DNA of 64,000 nucleotides from Rhizobium sp. NFR03. GTDB lineage: Bacteria; Pseudomonadota; Alphaproteobacteria; Rhizobiales; Rhizobiaceae. Where the stretch lies: assembly GCF_900111275.1 (NCBI RefSeq), contig NZ_FOGR01000001.1:558001-622000 (forward strand), written 5' to 3'. The notes under the pieces are model-generated. The model saw only the letters and a list, made by a program, of their open reading frames with translations, did not search any database and was not told the DNA's origin. The position numbers and the translations under genes are program-made. Positions within the stretch are counted from its first letter, which is position 1; each line of letters opens with the position of its first letter. This document shows positions 52,505-60,449 of this stretch, one piece after another.

Positions 52505-52535
52505 GAACACAAAAGGCGACCTCTTGGCCGCCTCA
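52505..52535 (-). terminator. Intrinsic terminator at the early/late junction
   Basis: On the minus strand AGGCGGCC (52533-52526), loop AAGA, GGTCGCCT (52521-52514) form an 8-bp stem with one G-U pair, followed by TTTGTGTTCT. It ends only about 8 bases before the HNH start codon and 180 bases after the NusG-like gene. Confidence 0.72.
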
Positions 52536-52713
52536 TCGTCTGGTCATAGCTTTCGCACTGGCCCTGAATCGATGCCTCTTATGAGGCTTTCAGGGCTGGG
52601 TCCTACCGGTGTACCGACCCGGAAGCTTTCGCTTCACTCGCCTCTGGTCGCATTGCCATCGGCTCTAGGGCTCACAATCAGGATCATAGGATCGTCCGTG
52701 GGCGAATTGATAC
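52536..52713 (-). promoter_or_regulatory. Structured leader between NusG-like gene and terminator
   Basis: On the minus strand three hairpins follow one another. GAAGC-GAAA-GCTTC (52635-52622) is capped by a GNRA tetraloop. Next come GGGTC...GACCC (52620-52598) with an inner TAC/GTA, and an 8-bp stem GCCCTGAA/TTCAGGGC (52596-52561) enclosing GCCTC-ATAA-GAGGC. Then comes the terminator. No open frame with a start is present. It may be the RNA target of the NusG-like protein made just upstream (inference). Confidence 0.6.
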
Positions 52714-53394
52714 TCACACTTTCTCGACGTCTGCAACATCTAATTCCATCGGCGTGCAACCGTTAAAGATCCTCACTTCAACCCTGATCCTGTTGCGATC
52801 CACATCTTGCGCAAGAACAACGCCGTGAAACCGAGAGAATGGTCCTTCAGTCACAAGAACCGTCTCTCCAACGACATAGCGAACCGGATCAGGGTCACGA
52901 TGATCGTAAGCACCATGATCAGCCTTCTGTATGAATTTGCTCATCAATCTGTCAGGAACACGGTGAACATGCCCACCTCCACCGATCACACCCGAGATAC
53001 GTTTTTGGCTATCGAAGTGCAGCACGCCTTGGATGGCGGAAGCGCTTGGGACACACCGAACGAGGACATATCCGGGGAGAACGGGCAGCGTCGGCGCAGG
53101 GATAACCCTGCCCCTTCGTCTTGTTTCTTCGCCTTTTCGCCTCGGGACAAGGGCATGCACGTCTTCAGACAACAGTGCCTCTTCCACAGCAAATTCACAA
53201 CGGCTCCGCAGTCTGAAGCACAACCATGCAGCCAGATCGGGGTAATCCTCGGCGATTCTCCGACTGGCCGACGCGAGCTGTGAGATCCTGATTCGGTTCT
53301 CACGCCGTGCCTTTTCTTGCTTGAACTCGGCATACGGACGGATCTCGATTGCCTGCGCTTTGTCAAACTCACCGTTCCTATGCTGCATGTTCAT
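52714..53394 (-). CDS. NusG-like transcription (anti)termination protein
   Basis: 226 residues from the ATG at 53394 (GGAG 8 bases upstream), overlapping the preceding gene by 17 bases. After a basic 60-residue extension comes an NGN-type region (AAWLCFRLRSRCEFAVEEALLSEDVHALVPRR..., then PVLPGYVLVRCVPSASAIQGV), and a C-terminal KOW domain: VGETVLVTEGPFSRFHGVV...IRVEVRIFNGCTPMELDVADVEKV. NusG paralogues (RfaH, LoaP) alter RNA polymerase elongation at specific operons. It is the last early gene, directly before a folded leader and a terminator that guards the late operon, so a Q-like late activator role is likely. Confidence 0.82.
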   Translation of the reverse strand: MNMQHRNGEFDKAQAIEIRPYAEFKQEKARRENRIRISQLASASRRIAEDYPDLAAWLCFRLRSRCEFAVEEALLSEDVHALVPRRKGEETRRRGRVIPAPTLPVLPGYVLVRCVPSASAIQGVLHFDSQKRISGVIGGGGHVHRVPDRLMSKFIQKADHGAYDHRDPDPVRYVVGETVLVTEGPFSRFHGVVLAQDVDRNRIRVEVRIFNGCTPMELDVADVEKV

Positions 53395-54601
53395 CGCCCT
53401 GTCTCCGAGTGGTGAGGTAATCCGAGATCGCATCCACGAAGCGCTCAAGGCCAGCAGCGGGCGCTTCACCATCTTCCACGGATGGGAAGTAGATCCATTC
53501 CGCAACGCGCCTGCGGTCAAGCGTGGGCCATCCACGCCGCTGATGCTCCGCCATCCATGCGTCAAAGAGCGGGCTATCCCGATGGACCTGACGGAAGTCG
53601 GAAGCAGCCTCTTCCAGCGCCAGAGGGCAATGCGTAGGGCGCCTGTCGGCTGCACTCTCGTGCATCGCGTTGACAGCTGGCCATCCGAACCGAATGAGCT
53701 TCTGCTCCCTGACCTGGGCCAGCGTCAGCTTCCCAGCTCGGATCTGCGCCTGCTCGAAGCCGGTGGGCCCGGGGATGTTTGTCGCATGTGGCAGCATGAG
53801 TTCTGCGAAGCGTGTTGCCATCCAGAGCTTGCCGAAAGGGCCCGCAACCGCCGACTTCGGCTTGGCCGCCTCAACCGGGTCAGGCGCAGCCGTCCAGAGC
53901 TTTTCCCGAAAATAGGTAGAAGGCGCAGGCACATGCGATTTCTTCTGCGCCTTGAGCATGGCCAGCCAAGCCGGGAACCGCACGGTAGCCTGCTCGCGCT
54001 CGTCATCGGTCAGCTTCATCCAGACGACGAGTGCCGGCTCTTTCGGCATGCCGTCGAAGCCGGGCCAGTTCTTCACCAGCCTCCAGAACGCAGCCTCCGC
54101 CTTTTTCGCATCGCTCAAAGGCTGTTCGTTCTTTTCCGATGCCTCGCGCCCGCCCTCTCTCAAATTTACTGGTTCTCTTACTGGTTCCCTTACAGGGTTA
54201 CTGTCCAGATTCTGGACACGGCTTTCGCCATTTTCTGGACACGGCTCGGGCTGATTTCTGGACACGGCTTCATCAGACCCGTGTCCAGTTTCTGGACCCG
54301 GCTTTTCCGCATTTTGCCGCTCGAATCCGGGTTCGAACGGGAACCGATACCGGGTGGATTCCTGCCGCCGCGTGCCCTTGCTGCGACGCTGCTCACGCGC
54401 AATCAGCCCCGCCGCTTCGAGATCGTTCAGGTGCACGTTCAATGTCGAGCGTGGCAGCTCGCAGTCCTCGGCAAGCGTATCCTGGCTCGGAAAGCACCCG
54501 TGGTCGGGATGGAAGCGGTCACACAGGTGCCAGAGCACAATCTTAGCCGCAGGCCTTAGCCCGCGCTGCTTGATCGCCCAGTTGGTGGCGTCGAAACTCA
54601 T
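53378..54601 (-). CDS. Winged-helix replication initiator-like protein (lambda O-like position)
   Basis: 407 residues from the ATG at 54601 (GAGGG upstream; ATGA overlap with the preceding gene). Residues 1-95 are a winged helix: FDATNWAIKQRGLRPAAKIVLWHLCDRFHPDHGCFPSQDTLAEDCELPRSTLNVHLNDLEAAGLI. A Glu/Pro/Asn-rich linker (about 105-150) follows, encoded by the DNA that carries the iteron-like repeats. The C-terminal part (AFWRLVKNWPGFDG..., LRRVAEWIYFPSVEDGEAP-like) is helical. The layout, with an origin inside the gene, mirrors lambda O. No helicase or primase motif. Confidence 0.75.
   Translation of the reverse strand: MSFDATNWAIKQRGLRPAAKIVLWHLCDRFHPDHGCFPSQDTLAEDCELPRSTLNVHLNDLEAAGLIAREQRRSKGTRRQESTRYRFPFEPGFERQNAEKPGPETGHGSDEAVSRNQPEPCPENGESRVQNLDSNPVREPVREPVNLREGGREASEKNEQPLSDAKKAEAAFWRLVKNWPGFDGMPKEPALVVWMKLTDDEREQATVRFPAWLAMLKAQKKSHVPAPSTYFREKLWTAAPDPVEAAKPKSAVAGPFGKLWMATRFAELMLPHATNIPGPTGFEQAQIRAGKLTLAQVREQKLIRFGWPAVNAMHESAADRRPTHCPLALEEAASDFRQVHRDSPLFDAWMAEHQRRGWPTLDRRRVAEWIYFPSVEDGEAPAAGLERFVDAISDYLTTRRQGDEHAA
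54202..54304. repeat. Iteron-like repeats inside the initiator gene (candidate origin)
   Basis: TTCTGGACACGGCT occurs at 54210, 54233 and 54256, exactly 23 bp apart, and a fourth copy with one change (TTCTGGACCCGGCTT) is at 54290. Inverted TGTCCAG lies at 54202-54208 and 54282-54288, each forming a palindrome TGTCCAG-n3-CTGGAC. The period is not a multiple of three, so the coding frame cannot explain it. The flank at 54157-54200 is AT-richer. Confidence 0.72.
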
Positions 54602-54903
54602 GATGCAGATGCCCTCTGCGCATCCCCATGCGCGATATCGATCAAACCCGTGCGGGCCTTGCGGCGTGCGGCGAGAAGCGCAGCAGGCACCTCGCCGGTC
54701 ATTGGGTCGCGCCGGGCGCTGCCACAGGCGATCTCGATGTCGAGCGCGTCCACGCCCCACTGGCAGCCACAGGAACGCAGGATGGCGCGTATGGAGATCA
54801 TCTCGCGAACAAGGATGCAGACCGGCGCTGCCAGCAGCCACGCCGCTCGCTCCGCGCCGTCCTGCGCGTCCGCAAGAAGCTCGACGATAGGAAGATGGCT
54901 CAT
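54598..54903 (-). CDS. Small phage early protein
   Basis: 101 residues, with ATGA overlaps to both neighbours. LPIVELLADAQDGAERAAWLLAAPVCILVREMISIRAILRSCGCQWGVDALDIEIACGS has one hydrophobic stretch and three Cys; a basic end LLAARRKARTGL follows. Unrecognised. Coupling places it in the replication operon. Confidence 0.68.
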   Translation of the reverse strand: MSHLPIVELLADAQDGAERAAWLLAAPVCILVREMISIRAILRSCGCQWGVDALDIEIACGSARRDPMTGEVPAALLAARRKARTGLIDIAHGDAQRASAS

Positions 54904-57509
54904 GCCGCCACCTCGCTTGCGACGGCCGCTGTCGAGCTGGCAGCATCATACAGGAACCCGCCGGGCAGATAGGCAGGGTCCGTTTCCCGACGCTGCAAGA
55001 TCCAGCTTTCGCGCGGGCCGTCTTCGGAGGTATTCAAGCCGAAAGGTCCGTCGTGTAGCTTGACCTTCTTCTTTCCGCCCTCCGTGAATTGCAGCGTGCA
55101 GACGCTTTCCAGATACGACCGCACATCGAGCCCTTCCGAGATCGTTTCGCCATCAAGGTGGCTCACCATGAAGGAACGATAGCCAGTGTCCGAGAAAAAC
55201 GGCTTGTCGAGATCGACCACATGCGCATCGCCGCCGCTGTAACCGAACAGCCCCGAATACTTGAAATCGACGCGGCAACCGAAAAGCTCGATGAGAAAGC
55301 GCCCGGGCTGACCGAACAGCGGCACATCGCCGTCAGGCGCGGCCAAGGCGTCCTTCAGCCAAGTGCTTGCATCATGCAGGCAATTGAACCGCCCGTTCCC
55401 GTCAGGAGGCCCGCCGCCCATGGAATGGAGAGGATCGAGCCCGAAGGCATGTTCGTAAATTGCCCTGATGCGGTCCGCAGCATCCTTCATGTCCCCGATC
55501 GCGCCAGCGCGAACAGCGCGGTCATAGGTCCGCAATTCTTCCCATGCTCGTCCGATCAGCCCTTCGTCATCAGCCGGCAAGGTCTCACGATAGGTCACGC
55601 GCAATGCCCGTTGCGTCTCTCGTTCGATCTCGAATTCGGATCGTTTTGGCGATTTGGGCTCTTTCGGCGGTTTTGGCTTTTTTGGCGGCTTCGGTTCCTT
55701 TGGCGGCTTACTTGCCGCAGCTGACAGTCGCGTGTCCGCCAGAGGCTTTGCCGCAAGCCCCCATTCTTCCATGCGCGCCTCGATCCATTTCAGCCCTGCC
55801 CGCGCCGCCGCCTTGTGCCCGGACGTGCAAACCGTCGAGGCGTCACTGATCACCGGCCGCAGCTGGCCAGCGACCGCCGCCAACCCATGACGAAGGGCAG
55901 ATTCGAATGTGCCGATAGTGCCGGTGAGCGGGCTTGCCCCGCCCCGAAATCCGGCAAGTTCGCATTCCGCCGCAATCGAATAGGTCGCATCGTCGTTGAG
56001 ATGCACCGAGAACCGCGCGAAGGACCCCTTGCGCATGCCGCCAACGGTAAATTCCACCGGCGCATTCTTTCCCGGTCCGGGCGGCAGTTTCGACGCAGGC
56101 ACATCCGGCGCCGGCGCAACTGGATTAGCCGCAGCGTCCGGTTTGTCGACCCCTCCAGCCTCGAAACCCCAGAACGACCAGGTCGGGCCATGGCGCACAT
56201 CCGCGAAGTGAAGGCTTTCTTTGCGCTGGAAGAGCTCCAGCTTCCGCATGTCGGGAAACAGCCTGTCGATCTCTTTCGCAAACCACATCGGCTTGCGGCT
56301 ATGCTCCGTCTTCACCTCGCTGTAGAGGCTCTCCGGCTGCGTCCCCATTTCCAAGCCCGGGAAATCACCCCGCTTGCAGATCAGCAGGTGCTCCGTCCGG
56401 TCCCGCACCCATCGGCCCATGCCGATGTTCACCTTGTCCCAGGTGATGGCCGTCACGTATCGGAAGCCCCACGCCTCAACGATGGAGAGCCCGTCCGCGA
56501 AGCGGTTCGTCGTCACCCAGAAGAACAGCAGAGCATCCGGCGTGAAGGGCGACTGGTCACCGGCACAGAGCGCACGCCCGTCCTCGACGGACATGGCCGG
56601 ATACATCAGGCCCCGGTCTTGCCCCGTAGCCTCGCTCCAAGCCTCCTGCTCCCACGGGAAATCGCAGTAGCCGATCGGAAACGCCGCGCGCGGCATCTCG
56701 CCTGCCGTCACCTTCCCATGCGCCGCGATCGCGTTGATGAGCCCTGTCCGGACCGCACGCTTCGTCGACATCTTTTCGGTGCGGATTTCCTTGGCTTCCG
56801 CCTCTTTCGCCTTATCGACCTCGAACAGGGCCCGGACATAAACTGTCTGCTCTTCCGCCCGCAGGCTCTTGAGCCGATCAAGTACGACGCCCTTGTCGTG
56901 CCGCGTGCCGCGCAGCATGCGCAGCGCCTGTTCCGAGATCTTCTCACCACGCTCGGAATCACGACGAACAGCGCGCTCTGATTGACCGGTAGCTTCAGCC
57001 GTTGCGGTGGCGAAGCTTTTCGAATCCACGTCGGAAAGGTGGCCAACTTGGCCACCTTTTTCATAGCCGCCGCGCCCAGTTGCACCCTGCGCCGTCTCCG
57101 GGTGCTTCATCAGGTAAAGCTCTTTCCGACGAAAAACGAACAGTGCCCTGTCCGCCGGCGTCAGTTCCGCCCGGCAAAGGTTCTCGTCGATCTCCCACAA
57201 CTCGGCATCGAACTCATCTTCCTCGCGCACCACGGCGGCGATCCATTCGCGGCCGAGCTGCCGGACAGCTTCAAGCCGATGCGCGCCAGCCGCCAAAAAC
57301 ATCTGGCGTTGATCATCACCCCCGAGGAACAGAGAAATGGGCGTGCGCAGACCGAGATCCGCGATCGACACCTTGAGCGCATCGACCTTGGCCTGGTCGA
57401 CGCTGCGCAGACGATGCCCGATGATGATCTCGTCGACCCGGACCGCCGTCGCCATATCGCCGCTTCCGGTCTTGATCGAGAATTCGCTTTCCCACACCAG
57501 CTTAGCCAT
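54900..57509 (-). CDS. ParB-like nuclease domain fused to MT-A70 adenine methyltransferase
   Basis: 869 residues. ParB/Srx-like domain at about 20-115 ([71 protein letters not shown]). MT-A70 domain at about 278-450: [11 protein letters not shown] (the usual DPPW is DFPW here), [46 protein letters not shown] and [28 protein letters not shown] tandem KPPKEP-type linker at about 606-630 precedes an unknown C-terminal domain (about 640-869) rich in aromatic residues. Likely methylates adenine in phage DNA, for self-protection or regulation. Confidence 0.85.
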   Translation of the reverse strand: MAKLVWESEFSIKTGSGDMATAVRVDEIIIGHRLRSVDQAKVDALKVSIADLGLRTPISLFLGGDDQRQMFLAAGAHRLEAVRQLGREWIAAVVREEDEFDAELWEIDENLCRAELTPADRALFVFRRKELYLMKHPETAQGATGRGGYEKGGQVGHLSDVDSKSFATATAEATGQSERAVRRDSERGEKISEQALRMLRGTRHDKGVVLDRLKSLRAEEQTVYVRALFEVDKAKEAEAKEIRTEKMSTKRAVRTGLINAIAAHGKVTAGEMPRAAFPIGYCDFPWEQEAWSEATGQDRGLMYPAMSVEDGRALCAGDQSPFTPDALLFFWVTTNRFADGLSIVEAWGFRYVTAITWDKVNIGMGRWVRDRTEHLLICKRGDFPGLEMGTQPESLYSEVKTEHSRKPMWFAKEIDRLFPDMRKLELFQRKESLHFADVRHGPTWSFWGFEAGGVDKPDAAANPVAPAPDVPASKLPPGPGKNAPVEFTVGGMRKGSFARFSVHLNDDATYSIAAECELAGFRGGASPLTGTIGTFESALRHGLAAVAGQLRPVISDASTVCTSGHKAAARAGLKWIEARMEEWGLAAKPLADTRLSAAASKPPKEPKPPKKPKPPKEPKSPKRSEFEIERETQRALRVTYRETLPADDEGLIGRAWEELRTYDRAVRAGAIGDMKDAADRIRAIYEHAFGLDPLHSMGGGPPDGNGRFNCLHDASTWLKDALAAPDGDVPLFGQPGRFLIELFGCRVDFKYSGLFGYSGGDAHVVDLDKPFFSDTGYRSFMVSHLDGETISEGLDVRSYLESVCTLQFTEGGKKKVKLHDGPFGLNTSEDGPRESWILQRRETDPAYLPGGFLYDAASSTAAVASEVAA

Positions 57510-57855
57510 CGACGCCTCTATCGATCATGCCGAGCGCGGCAAGGTACGTGTCGAGAATCGTCTCGAATTCCATCCGCTCATTCGGGTCCTGCTTGCGGAT
57601 TTTCAGCACGGCCCGCATGATTTTCGGCTCGAAGCCGGTGCCCTTGGCTTCTGCGAAAACCTCTTTGATGTCGTCGGCCACGCCGGCCTTTTCCTCTTCC
57701 AAGCGCTCGATGCGCTCGAGGAAGCTGCGCAGCTGGTCGGCCGCGACGTTCGGCCCGCCGCTGATGACCTTTGCGCGCGTCTCCCGGCGTTCACTCATCG
57801 CCTCGTCAGCTGGAACAGCCGGGTTTCGAGGGGTGTAGGGGTCGTATTTGCTCAT
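57502..57855 (-). CDS. GapR-like DNA-binding protein (DUF2312)
   Basis: 117 residues. After a polar 30-residue extension, [70 protein letters not shown] is a full DUF2312/GapR domain. Caulobacter GapR binds overtwisted DNA and aids chromosome replication. GGAG lies 7 bases before the ATG, which overlaps the preceding stop (TGATG). The ParB/MT-A70 gene follows with an 8-base overlap. A phage-borne copy may help phage replication or compete with the host protein. Confidence 0.88.
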   Translation of the reverse strand: MSKYDPYTPRNPAVPADEAMSERRETRAKVISGGPNVAADQLRSFLERIERLEEEKAGVADDIKEVFAEAKGTGFEPKIMRAVLKIRKQDPNERMEFETILDTYLAALGMIDRGVDG

Positions 57856-58085
57856 CAGTGCGCTCCCCGCAGGCGCGCAAGATAGGCCCTGCCTTTGTTG
57901 GTGATTTCGATAGCGCGGCGGTTCAGGCCGGATGGTCCGACAAGACCGAGCGGCAGCAGCGTGCGGACGCTGTCGCGATCGGCCGGCGTCTCGATGAAAA
58001 GCCGACCGCCCGCGCCATCGAGCTTTCGCAGGAAGGCGCGGGCGGCGGGGACAAGGACGACCTCAAGCGTTGAGGGAAAGGACAT
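57855..58085 (-). CDS. Small phage early protein
   Basis: 76 residues from the ATG at 58085, which overlaps the CII-like stop (TGATG; GGAGG 6 bases upstream); an ATG at 58088 is adjacent. It is a winged-helix-like short sequence ([44 protein letters not shown]) with a typical 'T-x-x-G' wing ending. Possibly a small regulator. Confidence 0.62.
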   Translation of the reverse strand: MSFPSTLEVVLVPAARAFLRKLDGAGGRLFIETPADRDSVRTLLPLGLVGPSGLNRRAIEITNKGRAYLARLRGAH

Positions 58086-58570
58086 CATGCGCCTCCCAGC
58101 CGCTTGACCATGTCGCGGACTAGACGCTTAAGACGGTGACACTTGTCGATGATCGTCCGCTTCTCCAGCGCGTCGATCACGTTGTCTTCCAGCGCTGAAA
58201 AGATCTCCTCCGCCAGACCCATGGCTTTGCGGGCAATCATGTGTGCGTCCGCTTCAGTAACCGCACCTTCGAGCTCTTCAGCAGGCGCGGCAGCCACGAG
58301 TTGAAAGCCCAGGATCTCACCATACGCGGTCAGGATAATCGGTGAACCGGCGGCACGATCCACTTCAACGGCGATGTCGAGCGGGATCAGCGTTTCGTCG
58401 TTCTCAGCGTTCGTCGATGCGTACTTCGAAAGCTGGCTAATGCTCGCGCGCGTACGCGTTGTCACCACGCTCACGCCACCGGCCAGCCGGTAGGCCGCCT
58501 CTGTCGCCTTCTTGATGGTGCGGACTTCTTCAGCGGAGATGCCACGCAAATGGTCGGATTTCAGACGCAC
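58085..58570 (-). CDS. Phage CII-like regulatory protein
   Basis: 161 residues from GTG at 58570; a TTG at 58585 is possible but poorer. RLKSDHLRGISAEEVRTIKKATEAAYRLAGGVSVVTTRTRASISQLSKYASTNAENDETLIPLDIAVEVDRAAGSPIILTAYGEILG is the pattern of CII-type regulators in alphaproteobacterial prophages: helix-turn-helix, then the conserved D-x-A-x-E-x-D segment. C-terminal coiled coil. It lies after the Cro-like gene, as cII does in lambda; probably steers the lysis/lysogeny choice. Confidence 0.75.
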   Translation of the reverse strand: MRLKSDHLRGISAEEVRTIKKATEAAYRLAGGVSVVTTRTRASISQLSKYASTNAENDETLIPLDIAVEVDRAAGSPIILTAYGEILGFQLVAAAPAEELEGAVTEADAHMIARKAMGLAEEIFSALEDNVIDALEKRTIIDKCHRLKRLVRDMVKRLGGA

Positions 58571-58695
58571 GAAAACACCCCGCAAAATGGCAAGGAAAAA
58601 AAATCGAATAAGGATTCGGTGAAGCGCGCCCGGAGGCGGCTTAGAGGTTTGCCATCAGAATTACGGAGGGCCTTGAGCCGATGATAACGAAAACT

Positions 58696-58899
58696 TCATT
58701 CCGCGCCTCCGGTGGCCAGAACGACCTCGTTGGAGCAAGAAATGAACGTCAAAAGCTTCAAAGCTGGACCACGGGGCCTGCTATGACCTGTCTCCCATAA
58801 AGAGACCGTGCTCTGGTCAACGCCAATCTCCGACGCGAGCTGGGCCTGCGTCATGCGAAGTTTGTCGCGGAGCTTTCTGACATCAAGTTCGGCTTCCAT
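58696..58899 (-). CDS. Cro-like helix-turn-helix protein
   Basis: 67 residues from the ATG at 58899. LDVRKLRDKLRMTQAQLASEIGVDQSTVSLWETGHSRPRGPALKLL is a complete XRE-type helix-turn-helix; size and first place in the early operon indicate Cro. No ribosome site precedes the ATG. The predicted +1 falls on the start codon itself, so the mRNA may be leaderless. The gap of 125 bases to the CII-like gene holds no other gene. Confidence 0.83.
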   Translation of the reverse strand: MEAELDVRKLRDKLRMTQAQLASEIGVDQSTVSLWETGHSRPRGPALKLLTFISCSNEVVLATGGAE

Positions 58900-58970
58900 C
58901 GCCAATCTATGAGTTTTCCATAGATCATTGTCAATGAGTATCCCATATCAGAATATGAAATAGTCACACC
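58900..58970. promoter_or_regulatory. Divergent immunity control region
   Basis: Three perfect palindromes: TCTATG-n7-CATAGA (58906-58924), TCATTG-T-CAATGA (58925-58937) and CATAT-n4-ATATG (58944-58957). Minus-strand promoter: TTGACA (58934-58929), 17 bases, CATAGA (58911-58906). Plus-strand promoter: TTGTCA (58928-58933), 17 bases, GAATAT (58951-58956). The two -35 boxes overlap in the middle palindrome, so bound repressor could control both. Confidence 0.78.
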
Positions 58971-59345
58971 ATGGAATTGCACGAACGATTGATGCGGGCG
59001 CGAATTGACGCTGGTTTTGAAACTGCTGTTCAGGCAGCGGCAGCCGTTGGCGTGCCTTATCCTACATATGCAGGTCATGAGAATGGAAGCTCAGGCTTCC
59101 GTGCCGATAAAGGCGAGATTTACGCCAAAAAATTCAAAGTACGCTTCGAATGGCTCATGAGCGGCGTTGGGCCGCAGAAGGATTTGGCGTCAAAGTACAG
59201 GGAGATCCTCCTTACTTTTGATAGCCTTCCTCCTGATCTTCAGGAGAGCTATGCCGATGTTCTGCGCAAGCTTGCAGCGCCTTACCAACAGCAAGGGCCT
59301 GCTCAAGCACCGGCTCAGGCAAAAGCAAAATCATCTTCAGAGTAG
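58971..59345 (+). CDS. CI-like repressor (helix-turn-helix only)
   Basis: 124 residues. An XRE-type helix-turn-helix: LHERLMRARIDAGFETAVQAAAAVGVPYPTYAGHENGSSGFRADKGEIYAKKFKVRFEWLMSG. A short C-terminal helix (FDSLPPDLQESYADVLRKLAAPYQQQ) follows, then a Gln/Ala/Pro tail. There is no S24 autocleavage domain, so induction does not go by RecA-stimulated self-cleavage as in lambda CI. It starts only about 8 bases after its predicted +1. Confidence 0.83.
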   Translation: MELHERLMRARIDAGFETAVQAAAAVGVPYPTYAGHENGSSGFRADKGEIYAKKFKVRFEWLMSGVGPQKDLASKYREILLTFDSLPPDLQESYADVLRKLAAPYQQQGPAQAPAQAKAKSSSE

Positions 59346-59493
59346 CATCTCTTTTGACGATCTCACGCATCTCGTAGAGCGAGAGATCCGCAGCCAAGGC
59401 CTTTAGACGGCCCATCGACACGCCGCGTGTTAACTTTTTTCGCCTCTCATATACGATCACTTCCGCCACCTGCCTCCGTAAAGGATCAGGCAC
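59212..59493 (-). CDS. Possible antisense gene overlapping the repressor end
   Basis: 93 residues. DPLRRQVAEVIVYERRKKLTRGVSMGRLKALAADLSLYEMREIVKRDATLKMILLLPEPVLEQALAVGKALQ is well-formed helical protein sequence, unusual for a shadow frame. It overlaps the repressor 3' end by 134 bases on the other strand. The rest of 59346-59734 has no other gene. Translation is uncertain. Confidence 0.3.
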   Translation of the reverse strand: MPDPLRRQVAEVIVYERRKKLTRGVSMGRLKALAADLSLYEMREIVKRDATLKMILLLPEPVLEQALAVGKALQACAEHRHSSPEDQEEGYQK

Positions 59494-59734
59494 ACTGACT
59501 CAATAATGAGAACATAACAAGAACTAAATTGTTGAGTTCATCAACCTCTGATTCGGGACCAACCATATTCGGAAGGCCAGATGTATGACTTTTCCATAAT
59601 AACTGTTGACCAAATTATGAGTTTCGCATAGCGTCTGCTCACCTCCCCGGACCCGGAGCGGCGCAGAAACAGGTTTAGCGTCCCGCGCCGCTCCACCGTC
59701 GAGGCCTTGCCCACGACAACAGATGGAGCGCATC

Positions 59735-59965
59735 ATGACCCCGACCACATACCGCACTTCCGCAACGGACGCCGAACTCAAGTCCGCTATGGCCGACAAG
59801 CTCATCCACTACGCTTCCGCCGGCCATTGTGCCACGCGCTCGCAGATGGAAGCGCACTTCACACCAGCAGATCTCGACCGCCTGGGTGCCGCCGCGGCCC
59901 GCGAAGCCGAAGCGCGCACCGAGCGCCAGACGATCGCACGCGTCCCGGCCCGACGCGCCGCCTGA
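59735..59965 (+). CDS. Small phage early protein
   Basis: 76 residues from the ATG at 59735 (GGAG 6 bases upstream). DAELKSAMADKLIHYASAGHCATRSQMEAHFTPADLDRLGAAAAREAEAR is helical with a possible helix-turn-helix (ATRSQMEAHFTPADLDRLG). First gene of the rightward early series after the repressor. Unknown role. Confidence 0.62.
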   Translation: MTPTTYRTSATDAELKSAMADKLIHYASAGHCATRSQMEAHFTPADLDRLGAAAAREAEARTERQTIARVPARRAA

Positions 59966-60033
59966 TCCACGATCCGCTTTCGGTGACCGCCCTCCTGTGG
60001 GGCGGCATCCGAAACGGATGAAGGATTCCCAAC

Positions 60034-60270
60034 ATGCCCCGATTGCCTGACAATGCGACCGCGATGCGGCTTCGCAAAAGCGGCACTGTGCCTTCGATCA
60101 AGACCTATCCTTACCGGCTGACATCGGCGAGCGGTGTCCAGTTCGACGTGCTTGCGCCGAATGAAGATGCCGCCCGGCTTTATGTCCAGCGTCGTCATCA
60201 GCGCATCCGCATTGAGAGCGTCACGCTTGCCGGGTCGGATCAGTCACAAGACTCGAAGAGGCTCGGCTGA
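60034..60270 (+). CDS. Small basic phage protein
   Basis: 78 residues. RLPDNATAMRLRKSGTVPSIKTYPYRLTSASGVQFDVLAPNEDAARLYVQRRHQRIRIESVTL looks like a small alpha/beta fold with basic surface. The stop overlaps the next start (TGATG). Confidence 0.62.
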   Translation: MPRLPDNATAMRLRKSGTVPSIKTYPYRLTSASGVQFDVLAPNEDAARLYVQRRHQRIRIESVTLAGSDQSQDSKRLG

Positions 60271-60449
60271 TGGACGTCCGCTCCCCAACGCGCGGCAAGG
60301 TCGTCTTTCACCCCGAAGTCGCAAAGACCCGCCGTCGCCAGCGCCGCATGCGTGCCGTCATCAAGGCGGCGCTCATCGCGGGCGCGCTTGCCGTCATCGT
60401 CGTTGTGGCGGTCGCTCTCATCGCTCTGTTCACCGGAGGCTATCGCTGA
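60270..60449 (+). CDS. 59-residue single-span membrane protein
   Basis: A very basic N-terminal half (VAKTRRRQRRMR) is followed by one membrane segment (KAALIAGALAVIVVVAVALIALF). Both ends are coupled to neighbours by TGATG overlaps (60268-60272 and 60447-60451), which supports translation. Possible superinfection-exclusion or small envelope protein. Confidence 0.6.
   Translation: MDVRSPTRGKVVFHPEVAKTRRRQRRMRAVIKAALIAGALAVIVVVAVALIALFTGGYR

Noticed and set aside
54157-54200. Short repeats in ACTGGTTCTCTTACTGGTTCCC
   Set aside because: They are in frame with the VREPVREP protein repeat, so coding explains them; only the 23-bp repeats next door need a DNA-level reason.
55645-55700. Tandem DNA repeats in the ParB/MT-A70 gene
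   Set aside because: They encode the KPPKEP linker in frame and vary at codon level; a protein linker, not an origin or satellite.
59524-59805. 93-residue minus-strand frame
   Set aside because: Lies opposite the plus-strand gene at 59735 and has low-quality composition with Cys clusters from GC-rich shadow; no start support.
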